DNA of 5,361 nt from contig JAVVFI010000373.1 in assembly GCA_032250555.1 (NCBI GenBank), forward strand, positions 1 to 5,361, in the 5' to 3' direction. Shown piece after piece: positions 1 to 5,361 of this stretch. Source of the stretch: NIOZ-UU13 sp032250555 (GTDB taxonomy: Bacteria > Planctomycetota > Phycisphaerae > Sedimentisphaerales > Anaerobacaceae). Each line of letters opens with the position of its first letter. Position 1 is the first letter of the stretch. The translations under genes and the position numbers were made by a program. The notes under the pieces are model-generated. The model made no database searches. It was not told the DNA's origin and was given only the letters and a program-made list of their open reading frames with translations.

Positions 1-206
1 AAGATAAAATCCATATGCAAACTAATAAGCAGGCGCAGCTTAAGCTCTCTGATGCCGAGCCCTTGAAATATCAGGGCGTTGTCCTCACTGCTGCTGATGG
101 ACGTACCGCCTTTAATAATCAGGTTAAAACGAGAATGTTGCGAAAACAGCATGAAATTCAAATATTGATTTACAATGCCGTATTTACGGATGATCGAAAA
201 GAATAA
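1..206 (+). CDS. atpE: V/A-type ATP synthase subunit E, C-terminal fragment (5' end outside window)
   Basis: Partial gene. The reading frame is open to the left edge (first full codon at base 3), so the ATG at 15 is probably an internal Met and not the start. The visible 67 residues resemble the C-terminal globular end of the peripheral-stalk subunit E. They show a GVVL segment followed by a D-G-R turn, an Asn-Asn pair, a regularly spaced Arg/Lys helix, an E-I-x-x-x-I-Y repeat and a terminal V-F, matching the family pattern of G-V-V, D-G-R/K, a helix with spaced Arg, and a closing L-F. In the enzyme, subunit E pairs with a second stalk subunit and holds the A3B3 head against rotation. The stop codon lies 2 bases before the atpA start, which fits co-translation. 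Many bacterial operons carry a DUF2764 gene between E and A; none fits in this gap. The assignment rests on a short remembered pattern, so a different small operon protein is possible. Confidence 0.68.
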   Translation, partial: DKIHMQTNKQAQLKLSDAEPLKYQGVVLTAADGRTAFNNQVKTRMLRKQHEIQILIYNAVFTDDRKE

Positions 207-208
207 TT

Positions 209-1981
209 ATGAGTGACAGGATTATAGGACAGGTTAAACGGGTCAACGGCCCTGTGATCGAGGTGATGGGGATTACCGATGCTCAGATGTTTGAACTGGT
301 CAGGGTTGGCGAGGAAAATCTCATTGGTGAGCTTATTAAACTTGATTCGGACTGTGCTGTCGTTCAGGTTTATGAAGACACATCCGGAATTGCTCCCTAT
401 GCACCTGTTTATGGGGCGGGTATGCAGCTTTCGGTTGAACTGGGGCCGGGCATGATCGGGACTATTTATGATGGCATTCAGAGACCTCTTGAAGCTATCC
501 GGGAAATGTCGGACATTTATATCAAGCGGGGTATAACCGTTCCCTCATTGAACAGAGAGAAAAAATGGCATTTTGTTCCCTCGGTAAAAGATGGTGATAA
601 CGTCTTTCCGGGAATGGTCATCGGTACTGTTCAGGAAACGAAAAATATCCTTCATAAAATCCTCGTCTCACCTATGGATAAAGGCATCCTTGAGTCGGTG
701 GTTCCCGAAGGAGACTATACCGTAGAAGATGTGATTGCCGTATTAAGAATTGATGAGTCAAAAACCAAAGACCTTTTCCTGATGCATAAGTGGCCCATAC
801 GTGTTCAGCGCCCGACAAAACAACGCCTTCCTCTTGATACTCCGCTTATTACCGGCCAGCGAGTGATTGACACACTGTTTCCCGTTGCAAAAGGAGGCAC
901 CGTTGCTATTCCCGGCGGCTTCGGCACCGGAAAGACAATGACGCAGCAGGCCCTGGCAAAATGGTGCGACGCGGATCTTATTGTATATATCGGTTGTGGC
1001 GAGCGGGGCAATGAAATTACCGATGTACTCTCTGAATTTCCAAAACTCATTGACCCGCGAAGCGGCCGTTCTCTTATGGAACGGACCATCCTCATAGCCA
1101 ACACTTCCAACATGCCGGTCTCCGCGCGGGAAGCAAGTATCTATACCGGAATAACTATGGCCGAATATTTCAGAGACCAGGGATATGATGTTGCTGTAAT
1201 GGCAGATTCTACATCGCGATGGGCAGAAGCCCTCCGCGAACTTTCCGGCCGTATGGAAGAAATGCCCGCAGAGGAAGGATTCCCTGCTTACCTGCCGACA
1301 AAAATTGCCGAATTCTATGAACGTGCCGGCTCAATGGAAACATTAAATGGCGAGTCGGGGTCTGTTACTATAATTGGTGCTGTCTCTCCGCCGGCAGGTG
1401 ATTTTTCGGAACCTGTCACCCAGCACACAAAAAGATTTATCCGATGTTTCTGGGGTCTTGACAGAAACCTTGCCAACGCCCGCCACTATCCTGCCATCTC
1501 GTGGATCGAAAGTTACAGTGAATATCTCGAAGAGATGTCCTCATGGTGGTCCGACCGGGCCGGCAGTGAATGGCTCGAGGACCGTACCGAAATAATGGAG
1601 CTGCTGCACAAGGAAGTGCGCCTTCAACAGGTCGTAAAACTTGTCGGTCCGGATGCTCTGCCGGATACCCAGCGGTTTATCCTCGAAGTATGTACGTTGT
1701 TTAAGAACGCCTTTCTTCAGCAGAATGCCTACGATAAAATTGATACATTCTCAGTTGTTGAGAAACAGGCACAAATGCTGCACATCATTGTTACATACTG
1801 GAAACGCGGCCTTCAGGCCATAAAAAATGGTACAACACTTATTAAGCTCAGGAAAATAAAAGTATATCAGGATATAATAAAAATGAAATTTTCCATACCT
1901 AACGAAAATCTTTCAGGTCTCGATAAAATCGAAGCGCGCCTCGAGCGTTCAATGGACCAAATGGAGGCCTTGCATGCTTGA
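209..1981 (+). CDS. atpA: V/A-type ATP synthase catalytic subunit A
   Basis: Catalytic subunit of the V/A-type rotary ATPase, which hydrolyses or synthesises ATP at the A-B interface on the cytoplasmic side of the membrane. The 590 residues match the usual family length (about 580-600). Visible elements in order: an N-terminal beta-barrel opening with GQVKRVNGPVIEV; the A-specific bulge insertion, roughly residues 115-200; the Walker A loop GGFGTGKT at 236-243 with Lys242; the GER motif with the catalytic Glu265, 23 residues after the Lys as in characterised A subunits; the Walker B strand ending in Asp333 within ADSTSRWAEALRE; the GAVSPPAGDFSEP segment at 390-402; and a helical C-terminal domain. 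All key catalytic residues are present, so the enzyme should be active. The ATG at 209 follows the preceding stop by 2 bases with only a weak purine-rich AAAAGAA ahead of it, suggesting translational coupling. The 3' end overlaps atpB by 8 bases. The sequence does not tell whether the pumped ion is H+ or Na+. Confidence 0.98.
   Translation: MSDRIIGQVKRVNGPVIEVMGITDAQMFELVRVGEENLIGELIKLDSDCAVVQVYEDTSGIAPYAPVYGAGMQLSVELGPGMIGTIYDGIQRPLEAIREMSDIYIKRGITVPSLNREKKWHFVPSVKDGDNVFPGMVIGTVQETKNILHKILVSPMDKGILESVVPEGDYTVEDVIAVLRIDESKTKDLFLMHKWPIRVQRPTKQRLPLDTPLITGQRVIDTLFPVAKGGTVAIPGGFGTGKTMTQQALAKWCDADLIVYIGCGERGNEITDVLSEFPKLIDPRSGRSLMERTILIANTSNMPVSAREASIYTGITMAEYFRDQGYDVAVMADSTSRWAEALRELSGRMEEMPAEEGFPAYLPTKIAEFYERAGSMETLNGESGSVTIIGAVSPPAGDFSEPVTQHTKRFIRCFWGLDRNLANARHYPAISWIESYSEYLEEMSSWWSDRAGSEWLEDRTEIMELLHKEVRLQQVVKLVGPDALPDTQRFILEVCTLFKNAFLQQNAYDKIDTFSVVEKQAQMLHIIVTYWKRGLQAIKNGTTLIKLRKIKVYQDIIKMKFSIPNENLSGLDKIEARLERSMDQMEALHA
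1963..1967 (+). promoter_or_regulatory. Shine-Dalgarno site for atpB, inside atpA
   Basis: A GGAGG lies 6 bases before the atpB ATG at 1974, inside the last codons of atpA. It fixes the start of atpB and shows that the 8-base overlap between the two genes is genuine. This is the strongest ribosome binding site among the ATPase genes here, which would suit the equal A:B stoichiometry of the head. Confidence 0.8.
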
Positions 1982-3374
1982 TCAGGAAAACAGACATCTT
2001 CTGGCGGGACGTGAGTATATTGGCGTCAATAAAATCGATGGTCCTCTCATTTTTGTCAGAAAAACACACCCTGTAGGATACAGAGAACTTATTGAGTGCG
2101 TTGACGCCGATGGTAAGGTACGCCTGGGAATCGTTCTCGAATCGTCAACCGATGCTGTAGTTGTTCAGATTTTTGAAGGGACAGCAGGCCTTACTCTTCC
2201 GAATACTCGGATACGCTTTTCCGGACGACCGCTTACCATTTCTGTTTCAAAGGATATGCTCGGGCGAGTATTCAACGGTTTAGGACATCCCATCGATGGA
2301 GGCCCCCCGCAGCGAAGTGACATCGAGCTGGATGTTAACGGAATGGCGATTAATCCGACCGCTCGGCAGTATCCCCGAGATTTTATACAGACAGGTATCT
2401 CTGTTATTGACGGAATGAATACACTTATCCGGGGCCAGAAACTTCCAATTTTTTCCGGCAACGGCCTGCCCCATAATGAACTGGCCGCTCAGATTGCCCG
2501 GCAGGCAAAGATACGAGGAACAGAAACCGAGTTTGCTGTTGTCTTTGCCGCGATGGGTGTAAAGCATGATGTGGCACAGTTTTTCATCCGCTCCTTCGAA
2601 GAAAGCGGTGTGCTTGAAAATGTAGCTCTGTTTCTATCTCTTGCCGATGACCCTTCAATCGAGCGGCTGATTACTCCAAGAACTGCGCTGACCCTTGCTG
2701 AACATCTGGCATTCAACGAGGATATGCACGTTCTTGTTATTATGACAGATATGACAAATTATTGTGAGTCCCTGCGTGAAATATCAACTATCCGTGGTGA
2801 GATACCTTCACGAAAGGGCTACCCGGGTTATCTCTACTCGGACCTGGCAGAGCTTTATGAACGCTCTGGAATGATTAAAGGACATAATGGCTCAATTACG
2901 TCACTGCCGATACTTACAATGCCGAATGATGACATATCTCATCCGGTACCCGATCTTTCCGGGTATATCACCGAAGGCCAGATTGTATTCGAAAGAGAGA
3001 TGGATGGAAGAGGTATTTACCCGCCAATCGCAGGACTGCCCTCTCTTTCACGGTTGATGAAGGATGGTATCGGGGAAGGAATGACCAGAGAAGACCATCC
3101 CCATCTTGCAAGCCAGCTATTTGCTGCCTATAGTTATGTAAAAGATGTACGAAATCTCGCTTCTGTTATCGGAGAAGAGGAGTTGACACCTCTGGATCAT
3201 GATTATCTTGATTTCGGAAGGGAGTTTGAGCAGAAGTTTGTTTCACAGCGCAAAGACGAAGATCGAAGTATCGAACAGACGCTTGCTCTCGGATGGGAAG
3301 TCTTAAAGTTCCTCCCTGTCGAAGAGCTGCACAGAATTACCGAAGAGGAAATAGAGAAATTCTACGGATCATAA
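1974..3374 (+). CDS. atpB: V/A-type ATP synthase non-catalytic subunit B
   Basis: Regulatory, nucleotide-binding subunit that alternates with A in the A3B3 head. At 466 residues it has the usual family length. The N-terminal barrel contains EYIGVNKIDGPLIFV. The phosphate-loop position is degenerate, as expected for B: SGNGLPHNE at 161-169 lacks a GKT core, so this chain should not hydrolyse ATP itself. The Walker B-like strand ends at Asp259 in MTDMTNYCESLREIS (257-271). The arginine finger that completes the A-subunit active site is Arg360 in LPSLSRL, by correspondence with the SxSR motif of F1 alpha and characterised B subunits. The C-terminal helical domain ends at the stop at 3372. The start at 1974 is supported by a good ribosome binding site and by the absence of a nearby alternative Met. 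The Asn at 163 replaces the Ser I would expect in this loop, a minor variation. Confidence 0.97.
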   Translation: MLDQENRHLLAGREYIGVNKIDGPLIFVRKTHPVGYRELIECVDADGKVRLGIVLESSTDAVVVQIFEGTAGLTLPNTRIRFSGRPLTISVSKDMLGRVFNGLGHPIDGGPPQRSDIELDVNGMAINPTARQYPRDFIQTGISVIDGMNTLIRGQKLPIFSGNGLPHNELAAQIARQAKIRGTETEFAVVFAAMGVKHDVAQFFIRSFEESGVLENVALFLSLADDPSIERLITPRTALTLAEHLAFNEDMHVLVIMTDMTNYCESLREISTIRGEIPSRKGYPGYLYSDLAELYERSGMIKGHNGSITSLPILTMPNDDISHPVPDLSGYITEGQIVFEREMDGRGIYPPIAGLPSLSRLMKDGIGEGMTREDHPHLASQLFAAYSYVKDVRNLASVIGEEELTPLDHDYLDFGREFEQKFVSQRKDEDRSIEQTLALGWEVLKFLPVEELHRITEEEIEKFYGS

Positions 3375-3386
3375 CGGGTATTAATA

Positions 3387-4037
3387 ATGGCGCAGCTTAA
3401 TTACGCACCAACCAAAACAAATTTACTCAGACTCAGAAATGACCTGAAGTTTGCTCAGCAGGGCTATGAGCTGTTGGACCAGAAAAGAAATATTCTCATT
3501 ATCGAGCTTCTGGCGCTTGTGGACCAGACTGTGGATTTTCAGAGCCGCGTTGAAAATGCACTCGCCAAGGCATATAAAGCCCTCGAAGAGACCGTCTTTG
3601 ACATGGGAAAGCTCAAAGTTCAATACCTGACCGGGGCTGTCAATATTTCAACGGACATTACTATACGGACCAGAAAGGTTATGGGTGTCAGCCTACCCGT
3701 GATTGATACGAAATTTGTCGAACACTCTCCTTACTACAGCCCCATGGGCACCAGTTTCTGGATTGACACCTCTTTGCAGTCTTTTAAAGAGGCACTCAAG
3801 CTGCTTGGAAAACTCTCCGAACTGAAAATATCCGTATTGAGGCTTGCCAATGAAGTAAAAAAGACTATAAGAAAGGTCAATGCACTTGAAAAAATAGCTG
3901 TTCCCAACCTTAAGGAAACTGTTTATTATATTGAAGGCAGGCTTGAAGAGAATGAACGCGATATGTTCGTTCTCATGAAATTGGTTAAGGAAAACCTCGA
4001 GAAAAAAAGGCGCAGAAACGATGGAGAAAAATCGTGA
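3387..4037 (+). CDS. atpD: V/A-type ATP synthase subunit D (central rotor shaft)
   Basis: Central-stalk subunit that rotates inside the A3B3 ring and carries torque between the head and the membrane rotor. The 216-residue chain is of normal family length. It opens with the characteristic NYAPTKTNLLRLRNDL segment, running into a long N-terminal helix (about residues 5-75). A less helical middle section rich in Tyr/Pro/Ser follows (about 100-130), then a second long helix (about 130-210) ending in a Lys/Arg-rich tail. Two long antiparallel helices of this kind are the known D architecture. It starts 12 bases after the atpB stop with a weak ribosome binding site (ACGGGT region), so it probably depends on translation from upstream. 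Its TGA stop overlaps the GTG start of the next gene. In many bacterial operons the membrane subunits I and K come next; here they do not. Confidence 0.96.
   Translation: MAQLNYAPTKTNLLRLRNDLKFAQQGYELLDQKRNILIIELLALVDQTVDFQSRVENALAKAYKALEETVFDMGKLKVQYLTGAVNISTDITIRTRKVMGVSLPVIDTKFVEHSPYYSPMGTSFWIDTSLQSFKEALKLLGKLSELKISVLRLANEVKKTIRKVNALEKIAVPNLKETVYYIEGRLEENERDMFVLMKLVKENLEKKRRRNDGEKS
4023..4027 (+). promoter_or_regulatory. Shine-Dalgarno site for the GTG-started USP gene, inside atpD
   Basis: GGAGA within the last codons of atpD, 6 bases before the GTG at 4034. It supports GTG as the true start over the in-frame ATG at 4058, which would cut off the first residues of the beta-1 strand that USP proteins need. 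It also implies coupled translation across the GTGA overlap. Confidence 0.65.
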
Positions 4038-4522
4038 GTAATCCCATTAAAAAAATAATGGTCTATGTCGATGGAACTGAAGAATCTGTTACTGCTGCTC
4101 AGTATGCGATATGTCTTGCGTCATTTTCCGGTGCAGAGCTTATTGCATACTACGTTATCAATACCAGGGCCGTGGAAGATCTTCTTAAGGCAAGGATATT
4201 CCTGAGAGATGAACAGGTTGAATATGAGCATGATATGGAAGCCGATGCCGAGCGGTATCTTAATTACATCAATGAGCTGGCAATGAAAAAAGGAGTATCG
4301 GTTATTAAAAAAAGCAGCAGGGGAAGCGTTCATAAGGAAATAGTCGATTCCGTTGAGGCCGATGAAGTTGACCTTCTGGTTATTGGTGAACTGTCCAGAA
4401 TCAGGAGCAGAAGGGATGAATTTTTTGATGAGACCGAACGGGCGATGCGTGCTGTTCCCTGTTCTGTCTTAATTGTCAAAGATGAAGATAGAGTCTGGGA
4501 AATGTACGAGTCACTCGTATAA
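4034..4522 (+). CDS. Universal stress protein (UspA-like fold), translationally coupled to atpD
   Basis: Small cytoplasmic alpha/beta protein of the universal stress protein family, 162 residues (family domains are about 140-160). The N-terminal beta strand KKIMVYVDG with Asp13 corresponds to the family's KKILVPVDGS. A middle section (about 45-85) is helical and acidic. Near the C-terminus the strand VDLLVIGE is followed by a helix and then VPCSVLIVKD, matching the family's strand/helix/PCPVLVV ending. The ATP-binding pattern G-x2-G-x9-G-S/T is degraded: after Gly118 the second Gly is Ser121 and the third position is Phe131-Asp132. The protein therefore probably resembles the non-ATP-binding UspA type, though this is inference. 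The GTG start overlaps the atpD stop by 4 bases, with a ribosome binding site inside atpD. Location suggests a job tied to the ATPase, such as sensing or regulation; the sequence does not show this directly. Confidence 0.87.
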   Translation: MSNPIKKIMVYVDGTEESVTAAQYAICLASFSGAELIAYYVINTRAVEDLLKARIFLRDEQVEYEHDMEADAERYLNYINELAMKKGVSVIKKSSRGSVHKEIVDSVEADEVDLLVIGELSRIRSRRDEFFDETERAMRAVPCSVLIVKDEDRVWEMYESLV

Positions 4523-4558
4523 AATAAAAATTAAAGTTCTTTTAAGTTATAGAATTTC

Positions 4559-4563
4559 AGGAG
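4559..4563 (+). promoter_or_regulatory. Shine-Dalgarno site for the EIIA gene
   Basis: AGGAG, 9 bases before the ATG at 4573, in the AT-rich 50-base gap after the USP gene. It supports the chosen start and gives this gene its own independent ribosome entry, unlike the coupled genes before it. I see no convincing promoter or terminator in the gap, so transcription probably reads through from the ATPase operon. Confidence 0.7.
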
Positions 4564-4572
4564 AAGTGTAGT

Positions 4573-5022
4573 ATGGCATTAATTGACCTGGTTGTTGAGA
4601 AAATTGTAAAAATCCCTCTGGCCTCGCAGGACAAGCCCGATATTTTACGCGAGCTTGTCCGGATATTGAAGGACGCCGGTGAAATCGATGATTTTGATGC
4701 TGTATTGCAAGGCGTACAGGATCGTGAAGATAAACAGAGCACCGGACTCGAGCAGGGCATTGCCGTGCCTCATTGTAAAAGTGCCGCCGTCTCCAGCCTG
4801 AAACTCGCAATCGGAATTGCCCCTCAGGGAATCGATTTTGACTCAATGGATGGGCAGCCCACAAATCTCTTTTTTCTTTTAGTGGCTTCACCTGAGGCTT
4901 CCGGCCCGCACGTCGAAGCTCTCGCGGAAATAGCAAAACTGGCCCGCTCAAAAGCTTTTTGTAAAGCTCTGGTTCATGCCGAAAATGCTCAGGAAGTGGT
5001 TGACTTATTGAAAGGCACATAA
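4573..5022 (+). CDS. PTS EIIA protein, fructose/mannitol/nitrogen class (PTS_EIIA type 2)
   Basis: Cytoplasmic phosphocarrier domain of the phosphotransferase system; the 149 residues make up a stand-alone EIIA type 2 domain. The phosphorylated His is His67 in GIAVPHCKS, matching the family's GIA(I/V)PH motif. The second conserved His is His113 in the ASGPHVEAL segment that follows the hydrophobic strand LFFLLVASP. The N-terminal helix and the region ILRELVRILKDAGEIDDFDAVL also fit the fold (one helix, then a D-R-E-x-x-x-S/T-T-G turn at about 50-58). No EIIB, EIIC, HPr or EI gene is nearby, so a regulatory role like that of PtsN (EIIA-Ntr), which controls potassium transport and stress responses in Proteobacteria, is more likely than sugar uptake. 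The residue after the active His is Cys68 where Gly or Ala is usual. It is the last + strand gene before a probable terminator and may be cotranscribed with the ATPase and USP genes. Confidence 0.9.
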   Translation: MALIDLVVEKIVKIPLASQDKPDILRELVRILKDAGEIDDFDAVLQGVQDREDKQSTGLEQGIAVPHCKSAAVSSLKLAIGIAPQGIDFDSMDGQPTNLFFLLVASPEASGPHVEALAEIAKLARSKAFCKALVHAENAQEVVDLLKGT

Positions 5023-5085
5023 AGATATACTTCGGTGTGGGTGATTTGATTTTTTCATTTCAAATACTAACTTGTGTAATGAACA

Positions 5086-5116
5086 AAGGGCTGCAAGTGT
5101 AATATTCACAGCCCTT
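5086..5116. terminator. Probable bidirectional terminator hairpin between convergent genes
   Basis: An 8-base inverted repeat (AAGGGCTG at 5086-5093, CAGCCCTT at 5109-5116) encloses a 15-base loop that could pair a little further (GTG with CAC). It sits between the end of the EIIA gene and the end of the minus-strand flagellin gene, where a shared terminator is expected. On the - strand it is followed at once by a TTTGTT run. On the + strand the T-run is 10 bases further on (5126-5130). The T-tracts are modest, so efficiency is uncertain. Confidence 0.55.
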
Positions 5117-5238
5117 AAAGAATCATTTTTCTATAAATCACTTAAAATTTTCTTCGATATCGCAATCAGGAATTCTACGCCGGCCTATAGTGTACTTTTA
5201 ATCTATTTTTTAGGCAAACGAAACTGGCCGCTTGTTTA

Positions 5239-5361
5239 CTATCTAAGCAGTGTCAGTGCCATCTGAGGCATTGAGTTGGCTTGTGCAAGCATCGAGATAC
5301 CGGCCTGTGCAAGAACCTGGTTTCTTGTCATCTCCGCCATTTCGGTGGCAACATCGACGTC
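5239..5361 (-). CDS. Flagellin, C-terminal fragment (5' part outside window)
   Basis: The minus-strand frame is open from the right edge (first codon at 5361-5359) to a TAG at 5241-5239, giving the last 40 residues of a flagellin, the subunit of the flagellar filament exported by the flagellar type III system. The sequence has the classic C-terminal D0 helix: DVATEMAEMTRNQVLAQAG, then ISMLAQAN, then a Pro followed by a short hydrophobic LL end. The conserved MLAQAN plus Pro-Gln pattern is highly specific for this domain, which forms the filament's inner core together with the N-terminal helix. The central variable region and the start are out of view. It is convergent with the ATPase operon and separated from the EIIA gene by 216 bases that contain the hairpin described at 5086-5116. 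A paralogue (several flagellin genes are common) cannot be excluded. Confidence 0.93.
   Translation of the reverse strand, partial: DVDVATEMAEMTRNQVLAQAGISMLAQANSMPQMALTLLR

Noticed and set aside
805..1113. Minus-strand open frame opposite the Walker A region of atpA
   Set aside because: Shadow of a strongly conserved coding region; no start signal and no plausible product.
4058..4522. ATG at 4058 as the start of the USP gene
   Set aside because: It would remove the start of the conserved first beta strand (KKIMVYVDG) and has no ribosome binding site at the right distance, while the GTG at 4034 has one.
4531..4555. Small AT-rich hairpin (TTAAA/TTTAA) and a TATAGA box before the EIIA gene, as a terminator or promoter
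   Set aside because: The stem is only about 5 A-T pairs with no T-tract after it. The TATAGA lacks a -35 element at proper spacing (the nearest TTAAAG is only about 11-12 bases away).
4547..5020. Long minus-strand open frame (157 codons) opposite the EIIA gene
   Set aside because: It lies almost exactly antisense to a clearly recognisable EIIA gene, is rich in Arg/Pro/His as reverse-complement shadows are, and shows no family motif.
5044..5065. ATTTGA/TCAAAT inverted repeat just after the EIIA gene as a terminator
   Set aside because: Six A/T-rich pairs with a T-run in the loop and not after the stem; the GC-richer hairpin at 5086-5116 is a better candidate.
5072..5266. Plus-strand open frame of 64 codons in the intergenic region
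   Set aside because: It runs through the terminator-like hairpin and over the flagellin end on the other strand, has no ribosome binding site and no recognisable protein features.

Overview
The window holds the catalytic-head part of a bacterial V/A-type (rotary) ATPase operon on the + strand. It contains the 3' end of a probable peripheral-stalk subunit E gene, then complete atpA (catalytic A), atpB (non-catalytic B) and atpD (central-shaft D). Two small putative regulatory genes follow on the same strand: a universal stress protein (USP) whose GTG start overlaps the atpD stop, and a fructose/nitrogen-class PTS EIIA protein 50 bases further on. At the right edge, on the - strand, lies the C-terminal 40 codons of a flagellin gene, convergent with the operon.

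Layout: 1-206 subunit E tail; 209-1981 A; 1974-3374 B (8-base overlap with A); 3387-4037 D; 4034-4522 USP (4-base overlap with D); 4573-5022 EIIA; 5023-5238 intergenic, with a hairpin that could end transcription from either side; 5239-5361 flagellin C-terminus (minus). There is no RNA gene, mobile element, CRISPR array or large repeat that I can see. All intergenic gaps are under 300 bases.

How the genes work together: A and B form the alternating A3B3 hexamer that hydrolyses or makes ATP. D is the rotating shaft inside it, and E is half of the outer stalk that holds the head still. The ion-translocating subunits I and K, which commonly follow D in bacterial operons of this type, are absent downstream here. 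They must lie left of the window or elsewhere. Their usual place is taken by USP and EIIA, both typical small regulatory or energy-sensing folds. The tight USP coupling suggests, but does not prove, that they modulate the ATPase or ion homeostasis.

Organism: a flagellated bacterium of moderate GC content. A V/A-type ATPase in a bacterium with flagellin fits several mostly anaerobic lineages (for example Spirochaetota, Fibrobacterota and relatives, some Clostridia). The sequence alone does not let me choose among them.
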